A DNA stretch of 64,000 nucleotides from SOJA01 sp964598485 (GCA_964598485.1 CAZRCD010000001.1:372001-436000); one strand, 5' to 3'. Counted from the stretch's first letter, positions 7,559-16,858 are shown. Notes: a model not told the origin generated them from the letters alone. Program-made: numbers and translations.

Positions 7559-7846
7559 CTACTCTTTTGTAAGGGTTATTTCCATTGTTGAAACCATCCG
7601 TGCTCTGTTTTCGCCCTCTCTCGGTGGCATCTCCTCTGTTCCTATCGCGATTTTGCTTACTTTTAGGTCTTTTAGGAAGCGATTTCTGGTTATTTCAGCT
7701 ACATCAACAGCCGTTGTTATTGCTCGTCCTCGGGCTTTCAAAATTACTTCCTTAGCATTGCTCGCCGATAGTCTTGTAATAACTGCTAGAACATAGTCCA
7801 TTGGTGGTTTACTTCCAATGAAAACAATTCCCGATTTTTCCGCCAT
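7559..7846 (-). CDS. albA: Chromatin protein Alba
   Basis: Alba is a small dimeric protein that coats DNA and RNA in archaea. The 95 residues match the family nearly end to end: VFIGSKPPMDYVLAVITRL, then ILKARGRAITTAVDVAEITR and the beta hairpin KVSKIAIGTEEMP. The Lys in GSKPPM corresponds to the nucleic-acid-binding Lys that is acetylated in Sulfolobus. GGAGTGAT lies a few bases before the ATG. The gene is in the same direction as TFB but separated from it by about 300 bases from the other side. Confidence 0.96.
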   Translation of the reverse strand: MAEKSGIVFIGSKPPMDYVLAVITRLSASNAKEVILKARGRAITTAVDVAEITRNRFLKDLKVSKIAIGTEEMPPREGENRARMVSTMEITLTKE

Positions 7847-8111
7847 TTTCCATCACTCCTTTTATTGTTGATTGCAGTCTGTAACGTTACTGTGTTCTTC
7901 TCGTCCTTCACAACAGAACGCTACTACCCCATAATATGCGAACATCCTTATAAAGCGATTAAACAACAGAGCAGCCTAAGGATATTTCTGCGCGGCTCCC
8001 TTATCCTAGATTCCAGTTTCAGACACAGCATTCACTTCGCATTTGGGTGATAGGTTATAATTAGGTGCGGAAAACTCGTATGTGCTTTTTCAAAGTTGCG
8101 CCCTTAGTCCT

Positions 8112-8993
8112 TTAAAAGCTGGCCATTTTTGCGAGTAGTGCATAAGCCCATAGGACTGTTACCCCAATAATTCCATACTTTCTCGTAGTTTTCTGTATGT
8201 TAATGACATTTTTTGTTGACGGGTTCTTTAACACATCCGCATAACGCATGATAAGCGGTATGGAAAGGGGGAAGAGTACGAAAAACAAGAATAAATGTCT
8301 GTAGGGGAGTAAACCAAAAGCCGAATAGACGAATGGCGAGAAACTTGCCGTCAAAAACATAAATCCAGCGACAATAACACCCTTTTTCCTTCCATACCTA
8401 ACAACAAAAGTGCGAACCTCAGTCTTACGGTCTGCTTCATAGTCTCCAACGGCTTGGATAATATGGCCACCACACTGAAGTAGCATTAGTGGCATGGCAC
8501 CCAACATAGTTGATGGAATGCTGTAGATTAGCTTGTCGGTTAATCCCCCTCCCATTAAGAATGGCAGAAGGCCAGCGCCTATACCTGAGATCACGAAGTC
8601 TGCAACTGGTACGCTTTTCAGTTTAAGTGGGGGAGTGGAATAAGCAGTCCATAGTCCTAAGTAAACAATAAACAAAGGGAGAACACGAACGTTGGCTATG
8701 AACACCAAAATTAAACATGAGATGACCAGTAAGAAAGAGAAGATTAATGCCCTCCTCGGCGTTATTCGGCCAGAGGCAACAGGTAGATTTGACTTAACCG
8801 CGTTCTCTCGATCCGCCTCACGGTCAAAATATTGATTCAAAACGAAGACGCTGGCCGTAGCAAGTGAGAAGGCAAAGAAAACTATAGCAGTAATCTCAAA
8901 AGGAGACACACAAAAGAGAACACTCCCAAAACCAAAATTGAAAATCCATCCAAGCCAACTCCCAACTCTTGCAGCCTCAAAATATTGAAACAT
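8112..8993 (-). CDS. UbiA-family prenyltransferase
   Basis: An integral membrane enzyme that transfers an isoprenoid chain to an acceptor. It has 293 residues with about eight to nine hydrophobic helices. The first Asp-rich motif is NQYFDREADRE (NxxxDxxxD). The second is DYEADRKTEVRT, which binds Mg-diphosphate. In archaea the family includes digeranylgeranylglyceryl phosphate synthase for membrane lipids and enzymes for quinones or haem. The sequence does not settle which. The gene stands alone on the minus strand, about 265 bases from the Alba start. Confidence 0.88.
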   Translation of the reverse strand: MFQYFEAARVGSWLGWIFNFGFGSVLFCVSPFEITAIVFFAFSLATASVFVLNQYFDREADRENAVKSNLPVASGRITPRRALIFSFLLVISCLILVFIANVRVLPLFIVYLGLWTAYSTPPLKLKSVPVADFVISGIGAGLLPFLMGGGLTDKLIYSIPSTMLGAMPLMLLQCGGHIIQAVGDYEADRKTEVRTFVVRYGRKKGVIVAGFMFLTASFSPFVYSAFGLLPYRHLFLFFVLFPLSIPLIMRYADVLKNPSTKNVINIQKTTRKYGIIGVTVLWAYALLAKMASF

Positions 8994-9303
8994 TCTATGC
9001 CTTCAAGAACGAAGTTAAAAATTGCAAAATTTAAGAGTTTTGACCATTGCCTAAGATTTTTGGCTTTAGCGCGTGCATTGTTATAGCTTTTTTAGGATGG
9101 AAAGGGTTAATCGCCCTGAGCGCTACTAAGTAAGGGAACAAAAGAGCTTCGAAAAAGAGCTTGAAGAGTCAACATCCATTAGGGTGATATAAGGGGAAGC
9201 AGAGGCTAGCGAATGGAAATTCGAGAGTGGTATTCCGGATATTCTCTTCTGGCGCAACTCGTCTGCGCGTTGTCTAAGCGGAGGCGTTTCAAAACTGTTC
9301 CTT
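8994..9303 (+). other. Intergenic stretch before TFE, with a possible short upstream ORF
   Basis: About 310 bases between the divergent UbiA and TFE genes. It holds AGCGCGTGCA at 9068-9077, a one-mismatch relative of the GC tracts. A 32-codon frame (ATG 9213 to TGA 9311, MEIREWYSGYSLLAQ...) runs across the TFE GTG start at 9304. It could be a small upstream gene, but no ribosome site supports it. Confidence 0.35.
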
Positions 9304-9792
9304 GTGAATGACGAGACGCTAAAGAAGGCCGCTGCGTTGTTCGGAGAGGACGCTGTTAGAGTAGTTGAGGTCCTTAAAGGGGTTCACGAGATCACAGATA
9401 ATGAGATAGCGGATAAAACCCAAATACGCCTCAACCTTGTTCGCAAGGCACTCTACAGACTCTACGACCAGTCCATCGTGGCTCTCAGGCGGTCTCGCGA
9501 CAAAGAAACAGGCTGGTTTATCTTCAACTGGAGACTCCAACCAGACCAATTGGAAGGCTTTATCCTAAACCAAAAGTGCCGTGTTCTTGAAAAACTGGAA
9601 ATCCGGCTTGAATACGAGAAAAGCCACGAGTTTTACAGCTGCCAAACGCCAGGCTGCAAGCGATTCCCTTTCGAAGAGGCATTTGAGCTTCTCTTTAAAT
9701 GTCCCGCCTGCAACAAACCAATGATGTACCTCAACAACGACCGGATCGTTGAGATCCTAACCCGAAAAATTGAACATATAAAAGTTCTGTGA
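9304..9792 (+). CDS. tfe: Transcription factor E, alpha subunit
   Basis: TFE helps open promoter DNA together with TBP, TFB and RNA polymerase. It has 162 residues. Residues 1-90 form the extended winged helix (DNEIADKTQIRLNLVRKALY and GWFIFNWRL). The C-terminal zinc ribbon has CQTPGC and CPAC around residues 115-137. The length fits archaeal TFE-alpha. The start is GTG 9304. Upstream sequence shows no strong Shine-Dalgarno. The gene has its own transcription unit followed by a convergent tRNA-Leu. Confidence 0.93.
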   Translation: MNDETLKKAAALFGEDAVRVVEVLKGVHEITDNEIADKTQIRLNLVRKALYRLYDQSIVALRRSRDKETGWFIFNWRLQPDQLEGFILNQKCRVLEKLEIRLEYEKSHEFYSCQTPGCKRFPFEEAFELLFKCPACNKPMMYLNNDRIVEILTRKIEHIKVL

Positions 9793-9963
9793 GCGTTGAA
9801 ATGTTAGAGAATTATTCCATCCGCGTATTTGCCAAGCATTACTGGCTACAAAAGTCAAGCGTTTTTACCGGTAAACGCGTGTTCAAATTTCAACCCCCAC
9901 TTACAACGTCCCACATTGTGTTTCTTTGGCTGAAATAAGCTCAAATTATGCCTAAATTTAGAG

Positions 9964-10048
9964 TGCGGGGGGTGGGATTTGAACCCACGAACCCCTACAG
10001 GACAGCCGCCTCAGGGCTGCGCCTTTGACCTGGCTTGGCAACCCCCGC
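9964..10048 (-). tRNA. tRNA-Leu(GAG)
   Basis: Reading the minus strand, GCGGGGG pairs with CCCCCGC as the acceptor stem. The D arm is GCC...GGC. The anticodon stem CAGCC/GGCTG encloses loop CTGAGGC, so the anticodon is GAG. A long variable arm (class II) and T arm GTGGG-TTCAAAT-CCCAC follow. Discriminator A, as expected for Leu. CCA is not encoded and no intron is present. Confidence 0.95.
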
Positions 10049-10146
10049 TTAAAGACTTGTCCTTTTATTTCTAGATTTACGGTTGAAATTAAATCTTGCT
10101 TTGATTTTAAGAAATTTCGCCGTGAATAGGTTATAAAAAGAGAGAG

Positions 10147-10590
10147 TTAGATTATGCGCAAGTCTTCTTTTATTGTCGTTAACACAACGTGAGTGTTTGT
10201 TCTCTCCACATATGGTAAGGCTAGGAGGCGTTTTGTAAATTTGCCTAGTTCTTCTCGGTTCTTGAATTTTGCGACTATTATTGCGTCTATTAAGCCTGTT
10301 ACGTCGTATACGCAGCAGACGTTAGGGAGTCTTGCAATCTCGTTTTCCATTTCCAAAAGTCTTCCCTTAGAAACTGTTATTTCGCTAACAACCGTTAATT
10401 CGTAGCCGAGTTTTTCATCATCAAGCAGAGCCGAATAGCCCTTTATTATTCCCTCCTTCTCCATCTTCTTTATTCGCGAAAGAACCGTGCCTATGGAAAC
10501 ACCGCATTGTTTAGCTATTTGCCTAGATGAAAGCCTAGCGTCACTTAGCAACGTCTTTAAGATTTTGACATCTGTCTCGTCTAAACGCAT
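10147..10590 (-). CDS. Lrp/AsnC-family transcriptional regulator
   Basis: An amino-acid-responsive regulator of 147 residues. The N-terminal HTH is seen in DVKILKTLLSDARLSSRQIA and GVSIGTVLSRIKKMEKEGII. The C-terminal RAM effector domain runs from about residue 65. AGGTGAT lies 5 bases before ATG 10590, a strong start signal. The gene is divergent from glutamine synthetase across 138 bases. This arrangement suggests it controls glnA and itself in response to nitrogen or amino acid supply. The link to glnA is inference from position. Confidence 0.93.
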   Translation of the reverse strand: MRLDETDVKILKTLLSDARLSSRQIAKQCGVSIGTVLSRIKKMEKEGIIKGYSALLDDEKLGYELTVVSEITVSKGRLLEMENEIARLPNVCCVYDVTGLIDAIIVAKFKNREELGKFTKRLLALPYVERTNTHVVLTTIKEDLRII

Positions 10591-10670
10591 TATCCATCAC
10601 CTATACTGCACATCTATTCAATGAAAGCTTCTCTTATTTAACATTTGCTTAGCCATTTACCAAAAACCTT

Positions 10671-10694
10671 TTTATATTTACAGCAACAATTGTT
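10671..10694 (+). promoter_or_regulatory. glnA TATA box and adjacent palindrome
   Basis: TTTATATTT at 10671-10679 lies about 50 bases before the glnA ATG. AACAATTGTT at 10685-10694, a perfect 10-base palindrome, sits between the TATA box and the likely transcription start. A protein bound there could block initiation. The Lrp-family protein encoded next door is the natural candidate. Confidence 0.5.
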
Positions 10695-10728
10695 TGTGTC
10701 GTAAACCTGCATAAAGGAGAACACAATA

Positions 10729-12117
10729 ATGTACGATCGATCCCAAGCAGCTCATAACTTTGACACATGTCTGAAGCTAATGAACAACGCTGATTACATC
10801 CTTCTACACTTCACAGACATGCTCGGACTCCTTAAAGGCAGGACAATTCCAACAGAAGAAGCGAAAAACGCTTTGCTGGAAGGCGTTGGTTTCGACGGCT
10901 CCTCTATAACATGCGGACCCAACATAGAAGAGAGCGACATGGTCATGAAACCCGACGCATCCACGTTTGCGGTTTGCCCTTACTATTTCTACGATAAAAG
11001 TGTTGTAAGCTTCATCTGCAACATACACCGACCTGACGGCAAGCGATATGAAAACGACCCAAGATATGTTTGCCAAAAAGCCACAGAAAAAGCGTTAAGA
11101 GAAGGATATACATCAACAGCTGCCGCTGAATTGGAATTCTATCTTGTACAGAAAAGTGAAGAAGGCGAGGTTTATCCAGTTGAAAACCACCTAATAGACA
11201 AACACAGATATTTTGACATAAGCCCGGGTCGAGACATAACAGAAACATACAGAATGGACTTATCCAATGCTTTGTTTTCCATGGGAATCATCATAGAACG
11301 AACACAACATGAGGCAGGCGCAGCCCAAAACGAGATTACATTCAAATACTCAGACCCAATCACAACCTCAGATAACATCATGCTATACAAATTTGCGGCT
11401 AAGGCTGTAGCAGACAGAAAATACAGCTGGGTAGCAACATTCATGCCGAAACCATGGCTTGACAAGCCGGGTAACGGCATGCACGTTCACATGGGACTCT
11501 TGAACCCAAAAAACGGCAAAAACCTATTTTATGACCCTAAAGGCTACGCAAACATCTCGCAAACATGCAGATATTTCATCGGCGGCCTCTTAGAGCATGC
11601 CAAAGCACTCTGTGCCATAGTAGCGCCTACAGTTAATAGTTACAAGAGGCTGGTGCCGGGTTATGAGGCACCAATTTATACCGCATGGAGCAGCCGAAAC
11701 CGTTCAGCCCTAATAAGGATACCAGAATATTTCCACAACAATGAAAAAAAGACGAGAATAGAATTTAGATGCCCAGACCCCCTGTGTAATCCTTATCTTG
11801 CTTATGCAGTTATACTTGAGGCTGGGCTGGACGGCATCAGAAAGAAGACTGAACCAGGAGAACCAGTGAAAGAAAACGTTTATCACCTCAGCGAAGCCAA
11901 ACGTAGGGAATTAGGCATTGAGGTTTTGCCAACGTCACTGAAGGAAGCCTTGGAAGAGTGGGAAAGCGATAAAATTTGCGTAGAAGCTTTGGGTAAAGAA
12001 AACGCAGAGAAGTACGTGGAACTTAAGATGGAAGAATGGAGAGAGTATGAACCACATATGCCAAACCCCGAAAATCAAGTAACAATGTGGGAACTGCAGA
12101 AGTATATCTACGCTTAA
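10729..12117 (+). CDS. glnA: Glutamine synthetase type I
   Basis: It condenses glutamate and ammonia with ATP to give glutamine, the main nitrogen entry step. It has 462 residues. Visible signatures are GVGFDGSSI, the metal-binding AELEFYLV and HEAGAAQNEI, the ATP-site KPGNGMHVHMGL region, and the active-site NRSALIRIPEY. AAAGGAG lies about 10 bases before the ATG. Together with gdhA at 37 kb it covers ammonia assimilation. The adenylylation-site region reads NVYHLSE, but archaeal enzymes of this type are not known to use that control. Confidence 0.97.
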   Translation: MYDRSQAAHNFDTCLKLMNNADYILLHFTDMLGLLKGRTIPTEEAKNALLEGVGFDGSSITCGPNIEESDMVMKPDASTFAVCPYYFYDKSVVSFICNIHRPDGKRYENDPRYVCQKATEKALREGYTSTAAAELEFYLVQKSEEGEVYPVENHLIDKHRYFDISPGRDITETYRMDLSNALFSMGIIIERTQHEAGAAQNEITFKYSDPITTSDNIMLYKFAAKAVADRKYSWVATFMPKPWLDKPGNGMHVHMGLLNPKNGKNLFYDPKGYANISQTCRYFIGGLLEHAKALCAIVAPTVNSYKRLVPGYEAPIYTAWSSRNRSALIRIPEYFHNNEKKTRIEFRCPDPLCNPYLAYAVILEAGLDGIRKKTEPGEPVKENVYHLSEAKRRELGIEVLPTSLKEALEEWESDKICVEALGKENAEKYVELKMEEWREYEPHMPNPENQVTMWELQKYIYA

Positions 12118-12129
12118 CAGAAGCAAACC

Positions 12130-12888
12130 CTAAACCTTAGACCTCTGCACTAAATCTTCAATTTTCGCTCTTTTAAGCAGAATTACATGCTCAACCAGTT
12201 CGTTTACAGCGGCTTCAAAAACTTCTTTGCCCTTTTCTGAGGAGGCTGTTGTTGATTTTCCAAACACTCCGGAACTTGTATAGTCCACGGTGTCTAGTGG
12301 AAGTGTCATGCCTTCTGTTTGCACAAAGTGTTTGCCGGGTTCTTCATCCACAGCCTTATTCATATCCACAATTTGTGGGTGCAAAGCCAAATTCACCGAA
12401 GTTTCCTCAGCCGCAGCGTGTCTTCTTTCTTCTGGTTTGAAAAGATCTGGCAAAAGCTTGTTTGCAGCTGACCACCACTGAAAGATAGACACAAAAACCT
12501 CTTTCTCTCTAAGTTCTCTCGCCATCTCCATGAGAGCGCATAAGTTGCCGCCGTGTCCGTTAACTATCACAATTTTCTTGACGCCATAATAGTTGAGCGA
12601 CAAGCACACTTCTTGCACATAGCCTTTGAACGTTTCCGGCGAAATGTAAATGGTTCCCCAAAACTGTTTATGATGAGAACTAGCGCCAAAAGGAATCACT
12701 TGCAGGCAAAGCACTCCAGCGCGTTTAGCTGTCTCTTCGGCTATAGCCTTAGCTATCAAATGATCTGTCCCAAGCGGATTTTGCGGACCGTGTTGCTCGT
12801 TTGAACCTACCGGAAGAATTGCAACGTCATTTTCCTTGAAAAATTCCTTAGCTTCAGTCCAGCTCATTTCATGAAGTCTAACTTTCAC
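12130..12888 (-). CDS. Creatininase-family amidohydrolase
   Basis: A metal-dependent amidohydrolase of 252 residues. Conserved metal ligands are visible in GSNEQHGPQNPLGTDHLI (Glu, His, Asp), in VNGHGGN and in AAAEETS. The family includes creatininase, the FAPy deformylase of archaeal flavin and F420 synthesis (ArfB), and mycofactocin protein MftE. In archaea an ArfB-like role is plausible but not decided by this sequence. It converges with glnA, 12 bases apart. Confidence 0.88.
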   Translation of the reverse strand: MKVRLHEMSWTEAKEFFKENDVAILPVGSNEQHGPQNPLGTDHLIAKAIAEETAKRAGVLCLQVIPFGASSHHKQFWGTIYISPETFKGYVQEVCLSLNYYGVKKIVIVNGHGGNLCALMEMARELREKEVFVSIFQWWSAANKLLPDLFKPEERRHAAAEETSVNLALHPQIVDMNKAVDEEPGKHFVQTEGMTLPLDTVDYTSSGVFGKSTTASSEKGKEVFEAAVNELVEHVILLKRAKIEDLVQRSKV

Positions 12889-12965
12889 ACCTTTTCACCC
12901 TTTCACGAAATCGTTTTATTGAAAACAATCAAATATAAGCTTGCAGTTTAAAACGGTGAAAACCC

Positions 12966-14054
12966 TTGAAAACTTTGATTCTCGCAGGAGGCTTCGGCAC
13001 AAGGTTAAGACCGTTAAGCTGCACAAGACCGAAAATTCTCTTCCCAATAGTTAACAAACCGTTGCTACAGTGGACCTTCGAAAGACTCACCAAGAACATG
13101 ATTAAAGAAGCAATATTAGCAGCTAACCTTCAAACCGAAGCCTTCATAAAACAGCACAGAATTCCAAAATGCGGGTTGCGCATTACTTATTCACGGGATC
13201 CGCTTAAAAAACCGTTGGGAACTGGTGGTCCAATAAAAAAAGCTGAAAAACTCATTGGTCATGACGCTTCTTTTCTAGTTCTGAACGGAGACATTTTTGC
13301 CGATGTAAACTACAGAGAAATTTTTGACATACACGAAGAGAAAAATGCGACAGCAACAATATCCCTTCACAGAGTAAAAGACCCGAGCAGATATGGAGTT
13401 GCACAACTGGCAAAAGGAAATTGCATAAAAAGATTTATCGAGAAACCTCCACGGGAGGAGGCCCCAACTAATCTGATTAATGCTGGCGTTTATGTTCTCA
13501 GCCCTGAAATTTTCAAATATATCCCGAAAGGACGAAAAGTTTCCTTGGAACGTGAAGTTTTTCCAAAACTTTCAGAAGCAGGTAAGCTATATGGTTATGT
13601 TTTTGATGGTTTGTGGATGGACATAGGCAAACTAGAAGATTACTTAAAGATAAACGAAATTCTACTTGATGCCTTTGCTAATCAACAAAAATACAACATT
13701 GGAAATAAAGTGAGAGTTAAGAAGCCTGTGGCTATTGACAAAGAAGTTTCTATAGGAGAAAAATCATTCATTGGACCCTATGCGATTTTGGGACGAAATA
13801 CTGCTGTTGGAAAAAACGTTCACATACAAAACTCGGTAGTTTTTCCCGGAGTGGTGATATCTGATTTCTCGTCAGTAAACGGAGCCATAATCGGTGAAAA
13901 CGTGGTTATTGGAAAAGGAGTCAAAATCGGTGAGGGGTGCGTACTCGGTGACCACGTTAAAGTGAAGGATAATGTGTCGCTTGTCAAAGGAGTTTCGATT
14001 TGTCCAGCCAAAGAGATTTCTGAAAGCGTATTAACACCTAAAAACATTATTTAG
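12966..14054 (+). CDS. Sugar-1-phosphate nucleotidyltransferase with left-handed beta-helix domain
   Basis: It activates a sugar-1-phosphate to an NDP-sugar. The N-terminal Rossmann-like domain starts with ILAGGFGTRLRPLSCTRPK, the nucleotide-binding loop, and has LVLNGDIFADVNY with the metal Asp. The C-terminal third is hexapeptide repeats (residues about 240-345, VSIGEKSFIGPYAILG and VVIGKGVKIGEG). This pairing is found in GlmU-like and mannose-1-phosphate guanylyltransferase-like enzymes. The start is TTG 12966. The phosphoglucosamine mutase follows 15 bases later, so UDP-GlcNAc synthesis is the likely job. Confidence 0.9.
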   Translation: MKTLILAGGFGTRLRPLSCTRPKILFPIVNKPLLQWTFERLTKNMIKEAILAANLQTEAFIKQHRIPKCGLRITYSRDPLKKPLGTGGPIKKAEKLIGHDASFLVLNGDIFADVNYREIFDIHEEKNATATISLHRVKDPSRYGVAQLAKGNCIKRFIEKPPREEAPTNLINAGVYVLSPEIFKYIPKGRKVSLEREVFPKLSEAGKLYGYVFDGLWMDIGKLEDYLKINEILLDAFANQQKYNIGNKVRVKKPVAIDKEVSIGEKSFIGPYAILGRNTAVGKNVHIQNSVVFPGVVISDFSSVNGAIIGENVVIGKGVKIGEGCVLGDHVKVKDNVSLVKGVSICPAKEISESVLTPKNII

Positions 14055-14069
14055 GATGGAGTATGACGC

Positions 14070-15446
14070 ATGTTAGGCCCAAGACGATTATTTGGGACAA
14101 ATGGAATCCGCGGAGTTGTTAACAAAGAATTAACCTCGCAAATGGTGATTAAAATTGGAAGCGCGATAGGAACATTCTTTCAGCATGGAAATCTTATAGT
14201 TGGATATGATGCTAGGACAAGCGGTCCAATGTTTGCACGGGCGGTTATTGCTGGTTTAAACGCAACAGGATGTGACGTGCTTCTCGCAGGGATGTCTCCT
14301 ACTCCAGCATTACAATTTGCTGTGAAAAACCAAAAAACAGACGGCGCAGTGATAGTAACTGCGTCACACAACCCGCCACAATACAATGGAATAAAAGTTG
14401 TGTGGAAAGACGGAATAGAGCTTTCGCGAGAACAAGAAATTGAAATTGAAAATATATTCTTCGACGAAAAGATGCATTATGCTGAATGGAATGGTTTAGG
14501 CACAAACCGTGACCTTCCCGGAGTAATTGATGATTACATAGAAGCGATAAAAAAACATGTAGATGTTGCTGGAATAACGAAAAACCACTACCATGTTGTT
14601 GTCGACACCGCAAACAGTGTCGGAAGCCTTGCAGCACCACGCCTACTCAGAGAGTTAGGATGCAAAGTTACAACCATAAACGCAAACATTGACGGAACAT
14701 TTCCCGGAAGACTACCCGAACCTCGCCCAGAAAACCTTAAGGATTTAGCCTTAACAGCGAAAGCCGTAGGTGCAGATTTAGGCGTTGCATTTGATGGTGA
14801 TGCTGATCGCTCAATCTTTGTTGACGAAAACGGGGAAATTCATTGGGGAGACAAAACGTTCGCCTTGGTTGAAAAACACTTTTTAAAGGATAATCCGGGT
14901 GAGAAAATTGTCACGCCAGTGAGTTCCTCAACTCTGGTTAAGGACATAGCGGACTCTTACGGTGGAGAAATCGTGTGGACCAAAGTAGGAAGCGTAACAG
15001 TCTCGCAAACCATGAAGAAGATAAATGCAAAACTTGGCGGGGAGGAAAATGGAGGAATCTTCTACGGACCTCACCATTCTGTTAGAGACGGAGCGATGGC
15101 GACAGCACTAATCCTGGACATCATGGCTAGAACTGGTGAAAAACTTTCAAATCTGCTTGAAGAACTGCCAAAATACTTCATTGAAAAGGGCAAGGTTGAA
15201 TGCCCAAACGAGTTTAAAGAGAAAACGTTAGAAAAGTTAACTGAACAGCTAAACGGATTAAACTTGAACACGATTGACGGAGTCAAAATATGGTTCGAGG
15301 ATAAAAGCGCGATCCTAATGCGTCCAAGCGGAACAGAGCCCATTTACAGGCTGTATGCAGAAGCAAAAACAGAGGAAAAATCCTTACAACTCGTCCAAGA
15401 ATACAGTTCAACACTTAAAAGAGTAATTCACAGCTTAAACAGCTAG
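14070..15446 (+). CDS. glmM: Phosphoglucosamine/phosphohexose mutase
   Basis: It interconverts hexosamine-6-phosphate and hexosamine-1-phosphate. The 458 residues show the order of the alpha-D-phosphohexomutase family: LFGTNGIRG at the start, the phosphoserine loop VTASHNPPQYNG (Ser about 95), the metal loop GVAFDGDADRSIF, the sugar-binding GGEENGG, and the phosphate loop MRPSGTEPIYR. The archaeal GlmM call rests on similarity and on the neighbouring nucleotidyltransferase. A phosphomannomutase role cannot be excluded. Confidence 0.92.
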   Translation: MLGPRRLFGTNGIRGVVNKELTSQMVIKIGSAIGTFFQHGNLIVGYDARTSGPMFARAVIAGLNATGCDVLLAGMSPTPALQFAVKNQKTDGAVIVTASHNPPQYNGIKVVWKDGIELSREQEIEIENIFFDEKMHYAEWNGLGTNRDLPGVIDDYIEAIKKHVDVAGITKNHYHVVVDTANSVGSLAAPRLLRELGCKVTTINANIDGTFPGRLPEPRPENLKDLALTAKAVGADLGVAFDGDADRSIFVDENGEIHWGDKTFALVEKHFLKDNPGEKIVTPVSSSTLVKDIADSYGGEIVWTKVGSVTVSQTMKKINAKLGGEENGGIFYGPHHSVRDGAMATALILDIMARTGEKLSNLLEELPKYFIEKGKVECPNEFKEKTLEKLTEQLNGLNLNTIDGVKIWFEDKSAILMRPSGTEPIYRLYAEAKTEEKSLQLVQEYSSTLKRVIHSLNS

Positions 15447-15478
15447 ATCAGTTTCTTATAAATCATGGAGAATACTAG

Positions 15479-16858
15479 ATGTCAACATCAATACTGCATA
15501 TAAAACCAGAAGAACTAGACAGTGTCGAGAAGCGTAGAAAACATACGGTTAGCATCATAGGTTGTGGACGAAACGGCATTCTTCACGCTTGCCTCTTCGC
15601 TGAAGCTGGATTCAACATAATATGCGTTGACGCAGACCGAGCATTAATAAACCGTCTTACAAGGGGAAAATCTCCCTTTCTAAAAGATAAAGTTGAGCCT
15701 TTACTAAAAAAACATGTGAAAAACGGATGCATAACAGCTACAAACGATGTTAAAGCGGCTGTTGCACAAAGCGATGTCATATTGATAACAACTCAAGCAA
15801 AGATTGACAGAAAGAAAAAAGCCAACTATCTAGACATAGAAAACGTATGCAAGCAAGTGGGATCAAGCCTCCGACGCGGCTCACTAGTCATCGTTATGAG
15901 TGTTGTTGGACCAGCCACGGCAGAGAGGCTAATTAGACAGACCTTGGAAAACACCTCCGGATTTAAAGCTGGAGTTCATTTCGGCCTAGCCTACAGCCCA
16001 GTTCGAATTTTAGATCAACAGAATCTAGAAAAATTAGCTGATTGTAACCGGATTGTAGCAGCAACGGACAAGGACAGTTTAAACGCTGCCTCAATTATTC
16101 TGGGACCCATCGCAAGAAAAGATGTGGTAAAGACGAATGATGTGAAGACAGCGGAAGCAGCAACGCTCTTTGAATCCGTGCAGCATTATACCAATATTGC
16201 TTTGGCTAATGAATTCGCTTGTTTTTGTGAGAAAGCGGGCATAGATTACCATGAGGCTAAAGAACTCGCAGAAAAAAGTGCACACGGCACACTTTTCTCG
16301 CCAACACTTACTTGCAGAAACATACGTGAAGAACCATATCTACTATTGGAGGAAGCTGAAAACCTGAATATGAAACTTCGAATTCCCACAGTAGCCATAG
16401 AGATAAACGAGGAAATTCTAAAACACGTAGTTAGTTTGATTAGAGAATCATTAAGAGGTTGTGGAAAAACCTTGAGAAGGGCAAAGATTTCTCTGCTGGG
16501 GATTTCACAAACACCAAACATGAAGGATTCACCAAAAGTTTCAGCGGAGAAACTTGCTAAAATCCTGGAGACCAAAGGTGCCAAAGTCAGCCTTTATGAT
16601 CCATATTTATCAGGTAAAGACTTGGCTGATTTGGGTCATCGCGTTAAGAAAAAGTTTACAGAAGCAACGGAAGGCGTAGACTGCATAGTGATACTAACAG
16701 GTCACAACCGATTCAAACGTTTGAACCTGAAGAAACTGAAAATCATGACAAGGATGCCAGCTGCTATAGTTGATTTTGAAGGCGTTGTCGATCCCGAAAA
16801 AGTTGAAAGGGAAGGTTTCATATATCGTGGCTTAGGAAGAGGAGTTTGGACAAAATGA
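15479..16858 (+). CDS. Divergent nucleotide-sugar dehydrogenase (UDP-glucose/ManNAc dehydrogenase family)
   Basis: The family oxidises C6 of an NDP-sugar to the acid with two NAD. The N-terminal NAD domain reads SIIGCGRNGILHACLFAEAG. The dimer helix carries NIALANEFACFCEKAGI. The C-terminal UDP-binding domain has LLGISQTPNMKDSP. The usual catalytic Lys-Asn helix (family AEAxKLxENxxR) reads TAEAATLFESVQHY, so the Lys and Asn are replaced. The Gly-rich loop before the nucleophile (GxGGxC) reads SPTLTCRN, keeping only the Cys. Activity may be altered or absent. The stop overlaps the next start (ATGA at 16855). Confidence 0.82.
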   Translation: MSTSILHIKPEELDSVEKRRKHTVSIIGCGRNGILHACLFAEAGFNIICVDADRALINRLTRGKSPFLKDKVEPLLKKHVKNGCITATNDVKAAVAQSDVILITTQAKIDRKKKANYLDIENVCKQVGSSLRRGSLVIVMSVVGPATAERLIRQTLENTSGFKAGVHFGLAYSPVRILDQQNLEKLADCNRIVAATDKDSLNAASIILGPIARKDVVKTNDVKTAEAATLFESVQHYTNIALANEFACFCEKAGIDYHEAKELAEKSAHGTLFSPTLTCRNIREEPYLLLEEAENLNMKLRIPTVAIEINEEILKHVVSLIRESLRGCGKTLRRAKISLLGISQTPNMKDSPKVSAEKLAKILETKGAKVSLYDPYLSGKDLADLGHRVKKKFTEATEGVDCIVILTGHNRFKRLNLKKLKIMTRMPAAIVDFEGVVDPEKVEREGFIYRGLGRGVWTK

